A stretch of DNA of 64,000 bases from Lactiplantibacillus paraplantarum (GCF_003641145.1 NZ_CP032744.1:1612001-1676000), one strand, 5' to 3'. Shown: positions 18,954 through 29,800, counted from the first letter of the stretch. The notes: generated by a model from the sequence alone, not told the origin. Made by a program: numbers and translations.

Positions 18954-19792
18954 CATGCTTGAAAAGTGCCAAATCGTCAACGGCAAATGTTACCAGCTTA
19001 AGCCCGCTGGAAACAGTTCGAGGTAGCGTAAACTTGCTTAGTTAGTGCGTCCTACGCCGACTTCCAGGCATTCCTGCCAATTGCTGGAACGCGGTGGACA
19101 CAGATTTAAGCCGAAGACCACGTCTTAAATACTGGTCTTCCACTAACCAAGCAAAGGACGCTTGCTAAGTGGAATTTCACCGCTGAGCATTGGCCGAAAC
19201 GCCTTCCAGTCGGGACAGTATTCGAATGGCTGACAGGGATATACCCAACTTTTGCTGGATTCATCGTTGTTTTTCATAAATGGTAACTTTATCAATCAAT
19301 TGTCAGACTGAAAGTGATATTGAGAGAACTCACTAATTCTGAATCAGCGTAGTAAGATTTAATCTCCCGACAAAGTGCTAATGCACCTAATGCTTTGTTT
19401 AAAGCTCAAGTATCAAAATAGTCAACGATAAATTGCGCTAAGTTCGGTGGCCGTTCATCCGCCATTCGAGCGGCTTACCGAAACGTGTTCAGGGCCGCTG
19501 AAGCCTGTGCTTGCTACGCCACCGAATCAATGCTCGACTTCAACCCGCGGCCCTGAACACTCTTGAGACTGGATGGGCTGGATGACAATGCTCAGTAGCC
19601 AAATTATTCTTAGGCGGAAGTGCGTTGCTTCCGGCTTAGAATAAGACTCGTATTTGAGATGACGCGGGTTGGGCGTTAGCTCAAATCGACGTCGGCTGCG
19701 TTCCAGCAATTGGCACCCAGCCTCGGCAGTCGGATTAGGACGTCCTTCGCTGACGAACAGGCATTCAAACGATTTGGCACTTTTCAAGCATG
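18954..19792 (-). repeat. Non-coding structured repeat element, copy A (839 bp)
   Basis: Bounded by perfect 24-bp terminal inverted repeats (18954-18977 and 19769-19792, outer end CATGCTTGAAAAGTGCC). Nested inside are a second 18-bp perfect pair (19075-19092 with 19698-19715) and hairpins with ATTTRAG/CTYAAAT stems in both arms. A long-range CTGAGCATTG/CAATGCTCAG pair and a central hairpin with GTGTTCAGGGCCGC arms follow. It is homologous, in inverted orientation, to 62288-63043, with an exact 70-bp match (19628-19697 to 62382-62451). No transposase and no credible gene lie inside. It sits between the DUF441 gene and the pyk terminator. Confidence 0.85.
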
Positions 19793-19835
19793 TTTCATGC
19801 TAATTTGGCTGGAGTAAGGCAATTTATGTAATATA

Positions 19836-19863
19836 AAAAGCCGCCGCAAAGCGGCGACTTTTT
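19836..19863 (-). terminator. Terminator after pyk
   Basis: Short GC-rich hairpin (AGTCGCCGC/GCGGCGGCT around TTT) with a five-T tract on the minus strand, 22 bp after the pyk stop. Confidence 0.85.
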
Positions 19864-19884
19864 AACATCAAATTAGATTTGATC

Positions 19885-21645
19885 TTAAAGGGCGTTTGAA
19901 GCACCGCGGTATACAAGGCCACGACGTGAATCAACTGTGATCAATTGACCATCAGAAATAACACTAGTTGCATCCTTAACACCAACGATAACAGGAATTC
20001 CCATTGAGATACCAACAACAGCAGCGTGTGAAGTTAAACCACCGTTTTCAACAACTAAAGCACTTGACTTTTCGATTGCTGGTAAGTAGTCTTTGTCAGT
20101 CGTCTTAGTAACTAAGACGCCACCTTCAACGGCCTTGTCGATAGCTTCTTGAGCAGATGTTGCGATTACGGCTTTACCGATAACCGTTTCATCACCGACA
20201 CCTTGACCATCAGCTAACTTTGACCCAATTAGTTGGATCTTCATGATGTTAGTTGTACCGCGTTCGCCAACTGGCACACCGGCAGTGATCAAGATTAAGT
20301 CGCCTTCCTTGGCAAAACCAAGTTCAACAGCCTTAGAAGCAGCTAAATCAAACATGTCATCAGTGGTTTCTGGTTTTTCAGCCACGATTGGTTGAACACC
20401 CCAGTTAACCATTAAGCCACGTTGTGTCCGTTCGTCAAAAGTGATTGCTAAGATATCAGCATTTGGACGGTACTTCGAAATCATCTTAGCCGTGTAGCCA
20501 GATTCAGTCGCAGCAACGATCGTCTTAATGTTCAAGTTCTTAGCAGCCCGAGCAATCGCAATCCCGATTGTTTCAGTAACACTTGTCTTGTCGAAACGGT
20601 TTAATTGTAATGTTCCGTTTTCAGCCAAAGTGTTTTCAGCCTTTTCGTCGATCTTAGCCATCATGGCAACTGATTCAACAGGGTAAAGACCATTAGCACT
20701 TTCACCAGAAAGCATCGTTGCGTCAGTACCATCAAAGACGGCATTGGCAACGTCAGAAGCTTCGGCACGAGTAGGACGTGGGTTTTCTTGCATTGAGTCT
20801 AACATTTGGGTAGCCGTGATAACAGGCATGCCTAAAGCATTACACTTCTTGATTAAACTCTTTTGTACCAATGGCACATTTTCAGCAGGAATTTCAACAC
20901 CCATGTCACCACGAGCAACCATCAACCCGTCACAAACCTTAAGAATTTCATCGGCGTTGTCGATACCTTCTTGTGATTCGATCTTAGGGAAGATTTGAAC
21001 GTGTTCCATGTGCTTTTCTTCAAGTAATTCACGAATGTCTAAGACATCTTGTGGCTTACGAACGAATGAAGCAGCGATGTAGTTGATTTCATGATCCAAA
21101 CCAAAGCGAATATCGCTTGAGTCTTTTTCAGTGATCCCAGGTAAGTTGATTGAAACGCCAGGAGCGTTAACACCCTTACGTGAGCCTAAAACACCGGCGT
21201 TTTGAACAGTCGTAACCAATTCGCGGTTAGCTTCGTCTTTTTCGTCGATCTTCATGTCTAATAAACCATCATCAAAGAGGACATGGCCACCTACATGAAC
21301 GTCATCAAAGAGATTCTTGTAAGTAACGGCAATCTTATCATGGGTCGTATCTAATGATTCGTCCATGGTAATACGAACCTTGTCACCGATCTTGTATTCA
21401 GATTTCCCGTTAGCTTGAACGGTCGTCCGAATTTCAGCACCCTTAGTATCAAGCATGATACCAACGGTCTTACCCGTAATCTTTTCTGCTTCATGAACTT
21501 TGTTTAAGCGATCTAAATGTTCTTCATGATCACCATGTGAAAAGTTAAAGCGGAAAATATTTGCGCCGGCTTCGATTAATTTAACAATAGTGTCAGTATC
21601 GGTGCTGGCAGGACCAAGTGTTGAAACAATCTTGGTTTTCTTCAT
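19885..21645 (-). CDS. pyk: Pyruvate kinase
   Basis: Final ATP-forming step of glycolysis: PEP + ADP to pyruvate + ATP. The 586-aa protein is the long Firmicutes form. It has the A/B/C domains of pyruvate kinase (MKKTKIVSTLGPAS; active-site PKIESQEGIDN; ARGDMGVEIP; ITATQMLDSM) and an extra C-terminal PEP-utiliser-like domain (about 510-586) with GGLTSHAAVVGISMGIPVIVG. The function of the extra domain is unsettled. It is cotranscribed with pfkA 85 bp upstream; its own terminator follows. Confidence 0.98.
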   Translation of the reverse strand: MKKTKIVSTLGPASTDTDTIVKLIEAGANIFRFNFSHGDHEEHLDRLNKVHEAEKITGKTVGIMLDTKGAEIRTTVQANGKSEYKIGDKVRITMDESLDTTHDKIAVTYKNLFDDVHVGGHVLFDDGLLDMKIDEKDEANRELVTTVQNAGVLGSRKGVNAPGVSINLPGITEKDSSDIRFGLDHEINYIAASFVRKPQDVLDIRELLEEKHMEHVQIFPKIESQEGIDNADEILKVCDGLMVARGDMGVEIPAENVPLVQKSLIKKCNALGMPVITATQMLDSMQENPRPTRAEASDVANAVFDGTDATMLSGESANGLYPVESVAMMAKIDEKAENTLAENGTLQLNRFDKTSVTETIGIAIARAAKNLNIKTIVAATESGYTAKMISKYRPNADILAITFDERTQRGLMVNWGVQPIVAEKPETTDDMFDLAASKAVELGFAKEGDLILITAGVPVGERGTTNIMKIQLIGSKLADGQGVGDETVIGKAVIATSAQEAIDKAVEGGVLVTKTTDKDYLPAIEKSSALVVENGGLTSHAAVVGISMGIPVIVGVKDATSVISDGQLITVDSRRGLVYRGASNAL

Positions 21646-21730
21646 AAGAAAAATCTCTCCCTTGAAAGTTTTTATAAAAAGACATTAACGTCATTTTTAT
21701 CAGATTAAAATAAGAACAAACGTATCACGC

Positions 21731-22693
21731 TTACTTGAATGAAATCTCATCATTCAGTTTGTCGAGTGATACTTCAACCTCATGCTTAGAATCAAATAAA
21801 TCTAGCATGTTGTGGTTAACCAGTTGGTTGTTTTGAATCCCAACCGCTAAACCACCCTTACCCGCAAGTAAGAGTTCCACAGCGTAGGCCCCCATCTTGC
21901 TGGCCATCACCCGGTCTTTAGCAGTTGGATTCCCACCACGTTGCATATGCGCAATGGTGTTACCACGGGCATCAAAGTCACCATATTCAGATAACTTTTC
22001 AACAAATTCTTGAGCGCCCATGACACCTTCGGCTAGCACAATCAAGTTGCTCCGATGACCATTGGCCCGGTTATGCTTGATTTTGTTGGCAATTTCTTCC
22101 ATGCTCCAGTCAACTTCGGGAACCACGATCGCAGTCGCACCGATTGAAACACCAGACCATAAAGCAACGTCACCAGCGCCACGACCCATAACTTCCACAA
22201 CGAAAGTCCGGTCATGACTGTGCGCCGTATCGTAAATCCGGTCAAGAGCTTGCACGTTCGTATTAACAGCAGTGTCAAAACCAATCGTGAAGTCCGTGTA
22301 AGGAATATCATTATCGATCGTCCCTGGAAGACCAATCGTATTATAGCCATGTTCTGTTAGGCGTAACGCACCATGATAAGAACCATCGCCACCGATAACA
22401 ACCAAAGCATCGATGCCGAACCGCTTTAATTGTTCGATCCCTTTTAATTGACCTTCTTCATGCGCGAATTCTGGGTAACGTGCGGAGTACAATAAAGTTC
22501 CACCACGCTGAATCACACCATCTAAGTCGGCTGCTTCTATTTTGTGAATGTCACCGGCAACTAATCCAGCAAAGCCGTAATTGATGCCGTATGCTTCCAA
22601 CCCTTCAGCCATTGCTTTACCAGCAACTGCACGAACGGCCGCATTCATACCAGGAGCGTCGCCGCCACTGGTTAAAATACCAATGCGTTTCAT
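21731..22693 (-). CDS. pfkA: ATP-dependent 6-phosphofructokinase
   Basis: Commits fructose-6-phosphate to glycolysis. The 320-aa bacterial short form starts [20 protein letters not shown] and contains the ATP/Mg motif GGDGSYHGA, catalytic [19 protein letters not shown], and [14 protein letters not shown]. The allosteric-site residues R21-type and R154-type regions appear normal by eye. It is the first gene of pfkA-pyk with a candidate promoter at 22738-22766; no convincing cre is visible there. Downstream of dnaE by 113 bp. Confidence 0.98.
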   Translation of the reverse strand: MKRIGILTSGGDAPGMNAAVRAVAGKAMAEGLEAYGINYGFAGLVAGDIHKIEAADLDGVIQRGGTLLYSARYPEFAHEEGQLKGIEQLKRFGIDALVVIGGDGSYHGALRLTEHGYNTIGLPGTIDNDIPYTDFTIGFDTAVNTNVQALDRIYDTAHSHDRTFVVEVMGRGAGDVALWSGVSIGATAIVVPEVDWSMEEIANKIKHNRANGHRSNLIVLAEGVMGAQEFVEKLSEYGDFDARGNTIAHMQRGGNPTAKDRVMASKMGAYAVELLLAGKGGLAVGIQNNQLVNHNMLDLFDSKHEVEVSLDKLNDEISFK

Positions 22694-22737
22694 TTTTTCA
22701 CCTCAGGCAATAAATTGAGTTCGTAACTCCATAAGTG

Positions 22738-22766
22738 ATTCTAACACTTTTCCCGTGGATTGTCTG
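22738..22766 (-). promoter_or_regulatory. Candidate promoter of pfkA-pyk
   Basis: On the minus strand CAGACA (22761-22766) and TAGAAT (22738-22743) are 17 bp apart, about 40 bp before the start codon, in the only non-coding gap upstream of pfkA. Confidence 0.5.
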
Positions 22767-22806
22767 TTATTTTCTAAAATTAAATGCGGTAAAAAACGCC
22801 GTCGTA

Positions 22807-25800
22807 TCAAGGGATAGCGTTCTTCATCACGACATTATCGCGACCTAATAAGGTTGTAAGCGCTCCAACTAAATCGGGATTTTCCGCGACCCAATACTGT
22901 GAATTTAGTTCAACTGTTCGATGCGCCGCGGCCGAGTAGATTAAAACTGGATTGGGGCCCTGATACTGACTTAAAATCCTTAAAATTTCCTTTTGCACAG
23001 TCGCCGTTGCTTGGTCAGGTTGTAAGCGTAAAAAGAGTTGGCCGGTTGGCTTCGGCAATTGTTCTGCCAGCTGCCAAGTGTTTACAATCACTTGTAAGTC
23101 CCGCTGTTGCTCGACCTTGCCACTAATCAACACAATCGCTTCCGGTTTCAATTCCGCCTGAATCCGTTGGTAAGTGTTGGGAAAAATCGTTAAGTCGATT
23201 TCACCAGACAAATCACTTCCAGTTGCAAACGCCATCGGTTGACCACGCTTAGTCCGAATCGTTCGGACTTTTGTAATATAGACCAATATTTGGGCCGGTT
23301 GTTCACTCGTGAGCGTGCTGACTAATTGCGTATGTCGTTGTTGAGCCAGCCAATCATACGCCTCTACTGGGTGCCCCGAGACATACACACCAAGATATTC
23401 CGCTTCTTTAGCTAATCGCTCACTTAACGGGAGTTCAGGTTGTTTTTTGATTTTAGGTGCCAGTGATTCGAACAACGTCATACTGTCCCCGGCTAACTCC
23501 GCACTGGACATCAGCTCTGGCACGCTAGTCAGTAACTCCGCGCGGTTCAGGCCAAAGTGATCGAACGCGCCGGCATAAATCAGCGCGTTCATTAAATCGA
23601 CTTTGAGCCACTTGGCATCGATGCGTTGCATAAACTGCTGAAGATTTTTAAACGAACCGTTGGCCTGGCGTTCATCGAGCACACTAGCAATAAAATCACG
23701 TCGCAAGCCTTTGATTGAACTCAACCCGAACACGATGGCTTGACCATTCCAATCAAAATATTGCCCACTACGATTAATATCTGGTGGGATGATGGCTACC
23801 TGATGCTGTCGAGCTTCCGCTAAATATTGCTTTAACTTAGTTCCGTTGCCTAATACCGAGTTCATCAACGAAGTAAAGAACGCTCCCGAATAATGGACCT
23901 TCAAGTAGGCCAATTCAAAGGCCATCTTACTATAAGCAATCGCGTGGGAACGGTTGAAACCATAATTAGCAAATTGCTCAATATATTGATAGACCTGGGT
24001 CGCAACAGTTTCAGAATAACCATTTTGTTGTGCACCGGCAATAAATTGCTGCCGCATTTTATCAATCACCGCATGTTTCTTTTTACTCATAGCACGCCGC
24101 AATAAGTCGGCCTCGCCCAGTGTAAACCCACCCATGACCGCCGCAACTTGCATGACTTGTTCTTGATAGACCAAAATACCGTACGTTGGTCCTAAAATTG
24201 GCGCGAGTTGTTCAGCTGGATAGCTGACAGGTTCTTGGCCCTGTTTCCGGGCAATAAAATGATCAATGTTTTCCATTGGTCCTGGCCGGTATAGTGCATT
24301 GACCGCTGCGACCAACTCAAAATTATCCGGATGTAGTCGTCGGAGAACATTGCGAATACCAGCCGATTCAAATTGGAAGACCCCCGTTGTATCACCGGCC
24401 TGAAATAATTTTAAGGTCGCTGGGTCATTCAAATTGATCTTAGTAATGGCCAAGGGCTTGCCAGTTTGGCGCTGAACGTAATGTAGCGCACTGGCCATTA
24501 AAGATAGATTCCGTAATCCTAAGAAATCCATCTTTAATAAACCAACCGCTTCGACGGTGTCCTTAGTATACTGGGTCATCATCATGGTTTCACTACCCGC
24601 TTGTAATGGAACAATTTGAATCAACGGCTTTTGACTTAACACGACCCCCGCCGCATGTGTCGAGTAATGTCGCGGCAAGCCCTCCAGGCGTTGTGCGGTT
24701 TCAAATAGCAATTTATTTTTAGTCGAATCAGCAACTAGATTTTGCAAACGTTGTGAACCTTGATAAGCCTGCTGTAACGTGATGTGTAACTGGTTGGGAA
24801 TCGCCGCACTCCAATCACTCATCTCATAAGTTGATAACCCAAAGACCCGACCAACATCGCGTAAAGCCTGCTTGGCGGCCAAAGTCCCAAACGTGATGAT
24901 TTGAGCGACGCGGTCATGGCCATACTTATCATGAACATAATTGAGGACTTGCTCACGACGGTTATCAGGAATGTCTAAGTCAATGTCCGGCATATTAGCC
25001 CGTTTAGCATTCAAAAAACGTTCAAATAACAAGTTATATTGTAACGGATCGACATCCGTAATATTAAGCACATAAGCGACTAATGACCCTGCTGCCGACC
25101 CCCGTCCAGGGCCCGTCGTGATATTAGCCTCGTGGGCAAAATTCATCACATCCCACACAATCAGAAAGTAATCATCAAAGCCCATCTGATCAATCACGGT
25201 TAGTTCACGATTCAAGCGATCTTGATAGCTCTGTTGATCAACGGGCTCCGTCATAGCGGCTAAGCGCTGCTTTAAGCCAGCCGCACATAACTGCCGTAAA
25301 TAGACATTGGCCGGCTGTTCATCGGGCGTTGGAAATTGCGGTAACTGCGGCGGCTGAAATTGTAATTCCACTCGGCACTGCGCCGCAACTTCGGTCGTAG
25401 CGTCAAGCGCACCTTTCAATCCGAGTTGATCGTAATCGGCGGCCACCATACTAGCCGGCCGTAAGTAATGACTCCCTTCAATACCTTGTAACGTCTCAGG
25501 CTGTTCGATCTGCTGTCCCCGATCGATCGCCCGTAAAACTGAGACGGCAAAATAATCCTTTGCTTGAACATAGTCGACTGGATCTAACGCAATTACCGAC
25601 AATTGATGTTGGTGGGCAAAGTCAGTCATCGTCGTTCGCAGTGCGGGTGCTTGGTCCAAAGAAACGCCCAAGTAAAGGCTATCAGGATCGACGGCTCGTA
25701 CGAGTGTGGCGACCCAATTAGCAGCCCGGTCAGCGCCATCTTGTAACAGTAAGGCGGTCAATTCACTGTCTTTAGCTGGCGTTAATACCATCAAGTGGTC

Positions 25801-26157
25801 CAAATAGGGTAAGACCGCTGTTAACGGCAATCCTTCAGCCGCAGCCGTTTGCTTCATCGTCGACAACCGCATCAAATTTTGATAACCCGTTCGATCTTTA
25901 GCAAGGACCACTAAACCGAACGTTTGATCCGTTAAGTCACGCCCTAACAAATTCAATGTAATGCCTAAGACCGGGGTAATTTCTGCCTGGCGACAAGCAT
26001 TGTAAAAATCAACAATACCGTACATGACATCGACGTCCGTTAAGGCCAGTGCTGAATAACCATGTTGCTTAGCAGTCTGGACTAGCTCATTGACGGTGCT
26101 AGTACTTTGTAACAGACTGAACGTACTCAATACCTGTAATGGGACATACTGCGACAA
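22807..26157 (-). CDS. dnaE: DNA polymerase III alpha subunit DnaE
   Basis: C-family replicative polymerase, in Firmicutes used with PolC for lagging-strand priming and extension. It is 1116 aa: N-terminal PHP domain (about 1-200), polymerase palm with the catalytic PDIDLDIPDNRR region, fingers, the helix-hairpin-helix region (ALIYAGAFDHFGLNRAELL) and a C-terminal OB fold (ILVYITKVRTIRTKRGQPMAF). TGPGRGSAAGSLVAYVLNITD is the characteristic DnaE block. In the PHP domain the metal-binding His residues appear partly replaced, as in other DnaE of this type. It ends 113 bp before pfkA. Confidence 0.97.
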   Translation of the reverse strand: MSQYVPLQVLSTFSLLQSTSTVNELVQTAKQHGYSALALTDVDVMYGIVDFYNACRQAEITPVLGITLNLLGRDLTDQTFGLVVLAKDRTGYQNLMRLSTMKQTAAAEGLPLTAVLPYLDHLMVLTPAKDSELTALLLQDGADRAANWVATLVRAVDPDSLYLGVSLDQAPALRTTMTDFAHQHQLSVIALDPVDYVQAKDYFAVSVLRAIDRGQQIEQPETLQGIEGSHYLRPASMVAADYDQLGLKGALDATTEVAAQCRVELQFQPPQLPQFPTPDEQPANVYLRQLCAAGLKQRLAAMTEPVDQQSYQDRLNRELTVIDQMGFDDYFLIVWDVMNFAHEANITTGPGRGSAAGSLVAYVLNITDVDPLQYNLLFERFLNAKRANMPDIDLDIPDNRREQVLNYVHDKYGHDRVAQIITFGTLAAKQALRDVGRVFGLSTYEMSDWSAAIPNQLHITLQQAYQGSQRLQNLVADSTKNKLLFETAQRLEGLPRHYSTHAAGVVLSQKPLIQIVPLQAGSETMMMTQYTKDTVEAVGLLKMDFLGLRNLSLMASALHYVQRQTGKPLAITKINLNDPATLKLFQAGDTTGVFQFESAGIRNVLRRLHPDNFELVAAVNALYRPGPMENIDHFIARKQGQEPVSYPAEQLAPILGPTYGILVYQEQVMQVAAVMGGFTLGEADLLRRAMSKKKHAVIDKMRQQFIAGAQQNGYSETVATQVYQYIEQFANYGFNRSHAIAYSKMAFELAYLKVHYSGAFFTSLMNSVLGNGTKLKQYLAEARQHQVAIIPPDINRSGQYFDWNGQAIVFGLSSIKGLRRDFIASVLDERQANGSFKNLQQFMQRIDAKWLKVDLMNALIYAGAFDHFGLNRAELLTSVPELMSSAELAGDSMTLFESLAPKIKKQPELPLSERLAKEAEYLGVYVSGHPVEAYDWLAQQRHTQLVSTLTSEQPAQILVYITKVRTIRTKRGQPMAFATGSDLSGEIDLTIFPNTYQRIQAELKPEAIVLISGKVEQQRDLQVIVNTWQLAEQLPKPTGQLFLRLQPDQATATVQKEILRILSQYQGPNPVLIYSAAAHRTVELNSQYWVAENPDLVGALTTLLGRDNVVMKNAIP

Positions 26158-26354
26158 TATCGCCGCCCCCTTTCATTAATTAAAACGCGATGTATCGGTT
26201 ATGCTTCAAACCGAAAAATGATGTCAATTAAGTGATCCGCTAGCAGAAATCAGCTGTCAACCAGGCCATTACTAACAAACCCAATCAGCAATTTGAGAAA
26301 CATTCAAGCATACCTCATGAACAATTGACCAATGACGCGCAGTAGTTACTATTC

Positions 26355-26363
26355 ATTATACCA
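26355..26363 (-). promoter_or_regulatory. Candidate extended -10 promoter of dnaE
   Basis: On the minus strand TGGTATAAT, a TGn-extended perfect -10, about 200 bp upstream of the dnaE start. No good -35 hexamer is present at 17 bp. The rest of the 400-bp gap between dnaE and the 26564 gene shows no coding potential. Confidence 0.4.
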
Positions 26364-26510
26364 AACAGTTGTTCTAAGCGGCAGTCATAAGTCACCATGT
26401 TCACTAACAAGATGGTCTTCAACTCGACTACGGTACCAAAGATCAACCTGGTGACCACCTAATAGGACTAATTTTTCTAATTAAAGCCTTAATATCCCGT
26501 TATTATCCAA

Positions 26511-26538
26511 TTGCTTTTTCCCACCGGTGTGTTAAAAT
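26511..26538 (+). promoter_or_regulatory. Promoter of the DUF2929 gene
   Basis: TTGCTT (26511-26516) and TAAAAT (26533-26538) are 16 bp apart, 25 bp before the start codon, followed by a GGGAGGTG ribosome-binding site. Confidence 0.55.
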
Positions 26539-26563
26539 AATTTTCATTGGGAGGTGTCGGAAA

Positions 26564-26764
26564 ATGATGAGACAACTTACGATTATTTTTTGGAGTGTCC
26601 TCTTCGGTGAAGTCATCGGCTACATTGGTGGCGCCCTCGAACAACTGGACTATAATTTCGGTGAAATTGGCATCGTGGCCGCAGTCTTTGCGCTAGTCGT
26701 TGTCAACAGCATCACTTATATTACTAATCATTCCCAACCCGCTAAAGGTTCAGATAATAAGTAA
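26564..26764 (+). CDS. Small membrane protein of the DUF2929 (YjzD) type
   Basis: A 66-aa protein with two hydrophobic helices (about 5-25 and 36-54) and a polar C-terminus. It resembles the short DUF2929/YjzD membrane proteins of Bacilli; no function is established. It is a plus-strand orphan among minus-strand genes, with its own promoter, a strong GGGAGGTG site, and a terminator at 26813-26852, so it is a real monocistronic gene despite its size. Confidence 0.75.
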   Translation: MMRQLTIIFWSVLFGEVIGYIGGALEQLDYNFGEIGIVAAVFALVVVNSITYITNHSQPAKGSDNK

Positions 26765-26812
26765 TTTAAAATGAGAAGGGGCTATGCCACAGCTAAGCCG
26801 CTACACAAACAA

Positions 26813-26852
26813 GAAGGACGAGCAACCGAATGCGGGTTGTTCGTCCTTTTTG
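26813..26852 (+). terminator. Terminator after the DUF2929 gene
   Basis: A 14-bp stem AAGGACGAGCAACC with its complement (one G-T), loop GAATGC, then a five-T run. Confidence 0.85.
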
Positions 26853-27034
26853 CTGAACCCTTTGACCGAGGTACGTGGTATCTACGCTCAAAATGTGTGC
26901 AAATCAATTAATTGATAAATCGTTCAATCATCCACAGTTAGTCAGCACTTTCTTGAGCGTTTGGTAACGATTTGCATCTTTTCTCTTATAATATCTTAGA
27001 CCATCACCAATATGGTTCCAATCTACATATAATC

Positions 27035-27083
27035 AAAAACCTGGACTGTGAGTATCTAAAGATGCTCACAGTCCAGGCTTTTT
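27035..27083. terminator. Bidirectional terminator after clpB
   Basis: Perfect 13-bp stem (27040-27052 with 27065-27077) and T-runs on both strands. It serves clpB on the minus strand, 60 bp after its stop. The stretch between it and the DUF2929 terminator holds nothing I recognise. Confidence 0.8.
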
Positions 27084-27144
27084 GCTGATACGACTTTTAT
27101 TACCAGCACTCGTAATCATCAGTTGTTAATCCAATTAATAACAC

Positions 27145-29748
27145 TTATGCGGGTTGAGTCGTTTGATTTTCAAATACTAAGTGATCGTCCATCAAGTTAA
27201 TAGCAACCGTCGATTTAGGAGCTACGCGGCCCGCAATAATCTCTTTAGCGAGAGGCGTTTCAACATGATTAGTAATAAAGCGTCGCAGTGGCCGCGCCCC
27301 ATACGCCGGTTCATACCCTTGCTTAGCAATCCACTTCTTAGCTTCATCTGAAATTTTCAGTGTGATTTCACGGTCTTGTAGCCGTGCCGATAACCGAGCA
27401 ATCAGTTTCAACACGATTGCTTCAATCGCACCTAATTGTAATGGCGTAAACATAATGATGTCGTCAATCCGGTTTAAGAATTCTGGTTTAAACCGGCTTT
27501 GAACCAGCTGCATGACTTGTTGATGCGTCTCATCGGACAAATGCCCCTGATCATCAACACCCGCCAGCAATAGCTCTGAGCCCAAATTCGACGTCATGAT
27601 CAGGATAGTATTCTTAAAGTCAACTGTCCGTCCCTGACCATCCGTTAAACGCCCATCGTCTAACACTTGTAACAAAATGTTAAAGACATCTGGATGGGCC
27701 TTTTCGATTTCATCAAATAAAACGATTGAATACGGATTACGACGAACAGCTTCAGTCAACTGACCGCCTTCTTCGTAGCCAACGTAGCCAGGTGCTGCCC
27801 CGACTAGCCGTGAGACGGATTCCTTTTCCATGTACTCACTCATGTCGATACGAACCATGTGATCATCGGCGTCAAATAAATTTTCAGCTAGTGCTTTCGC
27901 TAACTCAGTCTTGCCCACCCCAGTTGGCCCTAAAAACATAAAGGAACCTAAGGGACGGTTAGGATCTTGCAGGCCGGCCCGCGAACGTAATACGGCATCT
28001 GAAACCGCATTGACCGCTGCGTCCTGACCAACGACCCGTTCATGTAAATGGTCTGCCAAGTGTAATAATTTCTCTCGTTCACCGGCAACCAGCTTGGCTA
28101 CTGGAATACCCGTCATCCGGGAAACCACATTGGCAATCTGATCTGGCGTAACCGACTCTTCAACGAGCCAGTCTTCATGATGATCATTAGCTTCCATGGC
28201 GGTTAGTTCTTGTTCCAACTTAGGAATCGTCCCGTGTTGCAACTTAGCCGCCTGCTCCAGATCATAATTATTTTCAGCATTTTCCAAGTCATGTTTAGCT
28301 TTATCTAACGCAGACTTTTTATCACTCAACGCTTGCAGACTCTTCTTTTCACTATCCCAACGTTCGGCCAATGCCCGCTGTTTTTCCTTCGCACTGGCCA
28401 ATTCTTTTTGCACATCAGCCAAACGTTTAACGGAAGCATCATCGGTTTCTTTCTTGAGTGCCGCTTCTTCGACTTCTAAGCGCATTAATTGCCGATTAAC
28501 TTGATCTAGTTCGATCGGATTAGAATTCATTTCGACCCGGATTTCTGCAGACGCTTCATCGACTAAGTCCAACGCCTTATCAGGTAAATACCGATCCGTA
28601 ATGTAACGATCAGACAACTTCGCAGCGGCTACTAAGGCATTGTCGTGAATCCGAACGCCATGATGAATTTCAAAGCGTTCTTTTAAGCCCCGTAAAATAC
28701 TAATTGTATCTTCAACACTGGGTTCAGCAACTAACACTTTTTGGAAACGCCGTTCTAGGGCCTTATCTTTTTCCATGTACTGGCGATATTCGTCCAATGT
28801 CGTAGCCCCAATCAAATGAAGTTCGCCACGTGCCAACATTGGCTTTAATAAATTACCGGCGTCCATACTACCTTCCGTCTTACCGGCACCAACGATATTG
28901 TGAATTTCATCAATGAACATGATGATTTGCCCATCACTCTTCTTGATTTCCTTCAATACCGCCTTGAGTCGTTCTTCAAATTCACCACGATATTTTGCTC
29001 CGGCAATTAAGGAGCCCATGTCTAGCGAAAATAACGTCTTATCCTTCAAGTTCTCCGGCACATCGCCACGAACGATCCGTTGGGCCAAGCCTTCAACAAT
29101 CGCCGTCTTACCAACACCCGGTTCCCCAATTAGAACAGGGTTATTCTTGGTTTTCCGTGACAAAATTCGAATTACGTCCAAAATTTCTTCATCCCGACCA
29201 ATAACCGGGTCCTGATTACCTTGCCGTGCCTGCTTAACTAAATCGACCCCGTATTTTTCTAAGGCCTGATATTGATCTTCTTGGTTGCGAGAAGTTACCC
29301 GTTGACCACCCCGAATACGATCAACGGCATTCTTAACTTGTCCAGCTGTAATCCCTTGCTGCTGCAAGTATTTGGTCAACTGATCCCCAGTCTGGTCCAT
29401 CAACGCTAGGGCTAAGGTATCCGTTGCGAGATACTCGTCACCTAACGATTTACGCTTAGCATCGGCAGCCTGCATCAAGGTAGCCAGGCTGCTACTCATG
29501 CTACCACCATACTGAACGTTACCACCGCTAACAACGGCAATGTCATCCAGTTCACGGTCGAGTTCATTTTGTAATTGATCTAAATCAACACCCGCTTCGC
29601 TGAAAATTTGCCGGACTAGTTCCCCCGGCTGCGTTAAGAATTTAAATAAGTGGGGTACCCCAATTTCTTGGTGGCGCCGCGTTTGTGCAATTTGCTGAGC
29701 CTGTTGTAAGGCTTGTTGTAAACTTTCTGTAAATTGTTCTGGATTCAT
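27145..29748 (-). CDS. clpB: ATP-dependent chaperone ClpB
   Basis: Hsp100 disaggregase that threads aggregated proteins with DnaK. It is 867 aa. The N-terminal Clp repeat domain (about 1-145) is followed by AAA+ domain 1 (GEPGVGKT), the coiled-coil middle domain (about 400-520, marking ClpB rather than ClpC/E) and AAA+ domain 2 ([21 protein letters not shown] pore loop). The start is the ATG at 29748 ([10 protein letters not shown]), with GAGGAGG 9 nt upstream; the longer frame to 29802 is leader. It is controlled by a CtsR box and a leader hairpin. Confidence 0.97.
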   Translation of the reverse strand: MNPEQFTESLQQALQQAQQIAQTRRHQEIGVPHLFKFLTQPGELVRQIFSEAGVDLDQLQNELDRELDDIAVVSGGNVQYGGSMSSSLATLMQAADAKRKSLGDEYLATDTLALALMDQTGDQLTKYLQQQGITAGQVKNAVDRIRGGQRVTSRNQEDQYQALEKYGVDLVKQARQGNQDPVIGRDEEILDVIRILSRKTKNNPVLIGEPGVGKTAIVEGLAQRIVRGDVPENLKDKTLFSLDMGSLIAGAKYRGEFEERLKAVLKEIKKSDGQIIMFIDEIHNIVGAGKTEGSMDAGNLLKPMLARGELHLIGATTLDEYRQYMEKDKALERRFQKVLVAEPSVEDTISILRGLKERFEIHHGVRIHDNALVAAAKLSDRYITDRYLPDKALDLVDEASAEIRVEMNSNPIELDQVNRQLMRLEVEEAALKKETDDASVKRLADVQKELASAKEKQRALAERWDSEKKSLQALSDKKSALDKAKHDLENAENNYDLEQAAKLQHGTIPKLEQELTAMEANDHHEDWLVEESVTPDQIANVVSRMTGIPVAKLVAGEREKLLHLADHLHERVVGQDAAVNAVSDAVLRSRAGLQDPNRPLGSFMFLGPTGVGKTELAKALAENLFDADDHMVRIDMSEYMEKESVSRLVGAAPGYVGYEEGGQLTEAVRRNPYSIVLFDEIEKAHPDVFNILLQVLDDGRLTDGQGRTVDFKNTILIMTSNLGSELLLAGVDDQGHLSDETHQQVMQLVQSRFKPEFLNRIDDIIMFTPLQLGAIEAIVLKLIARLSARLQDREITLKISDEAKKWIAKQGYEPAYGARPLRRFITNHVETPLAKEIIAGRVAPKSTVAINLMDDHLVFENQTTQPA

Positions 29749-29776
29749 ATTCACGTACCTCCTCAAAAATGGTAGC

Positions 29777-29800
29777 AAAAAGGCAGCCGTCATAGCTGCC
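29777..29800 (-). terminator. Terminator-like hairpin inside the clpB leader
   Basis: GGCAGC (29782-29787) and GCTGCC (29795-29800) with a 7-nt loop and, on the minus strand, five T directly after the stem. It lies between the CtsR-controlled promoter and the clpB ribosome-binding site. It could end pepT read-through, or attenuate clpB itself. Confidence 0.55.

Noticed and set aside
19527..19787. An 86-codon minus-strand frame similar to a frame in copy B
   Set aside because: The similarity comes from the DNA repeat; the segment is dominated by hairpins, and the frame breaks down outside the conserved block. No ribosome-binding site.
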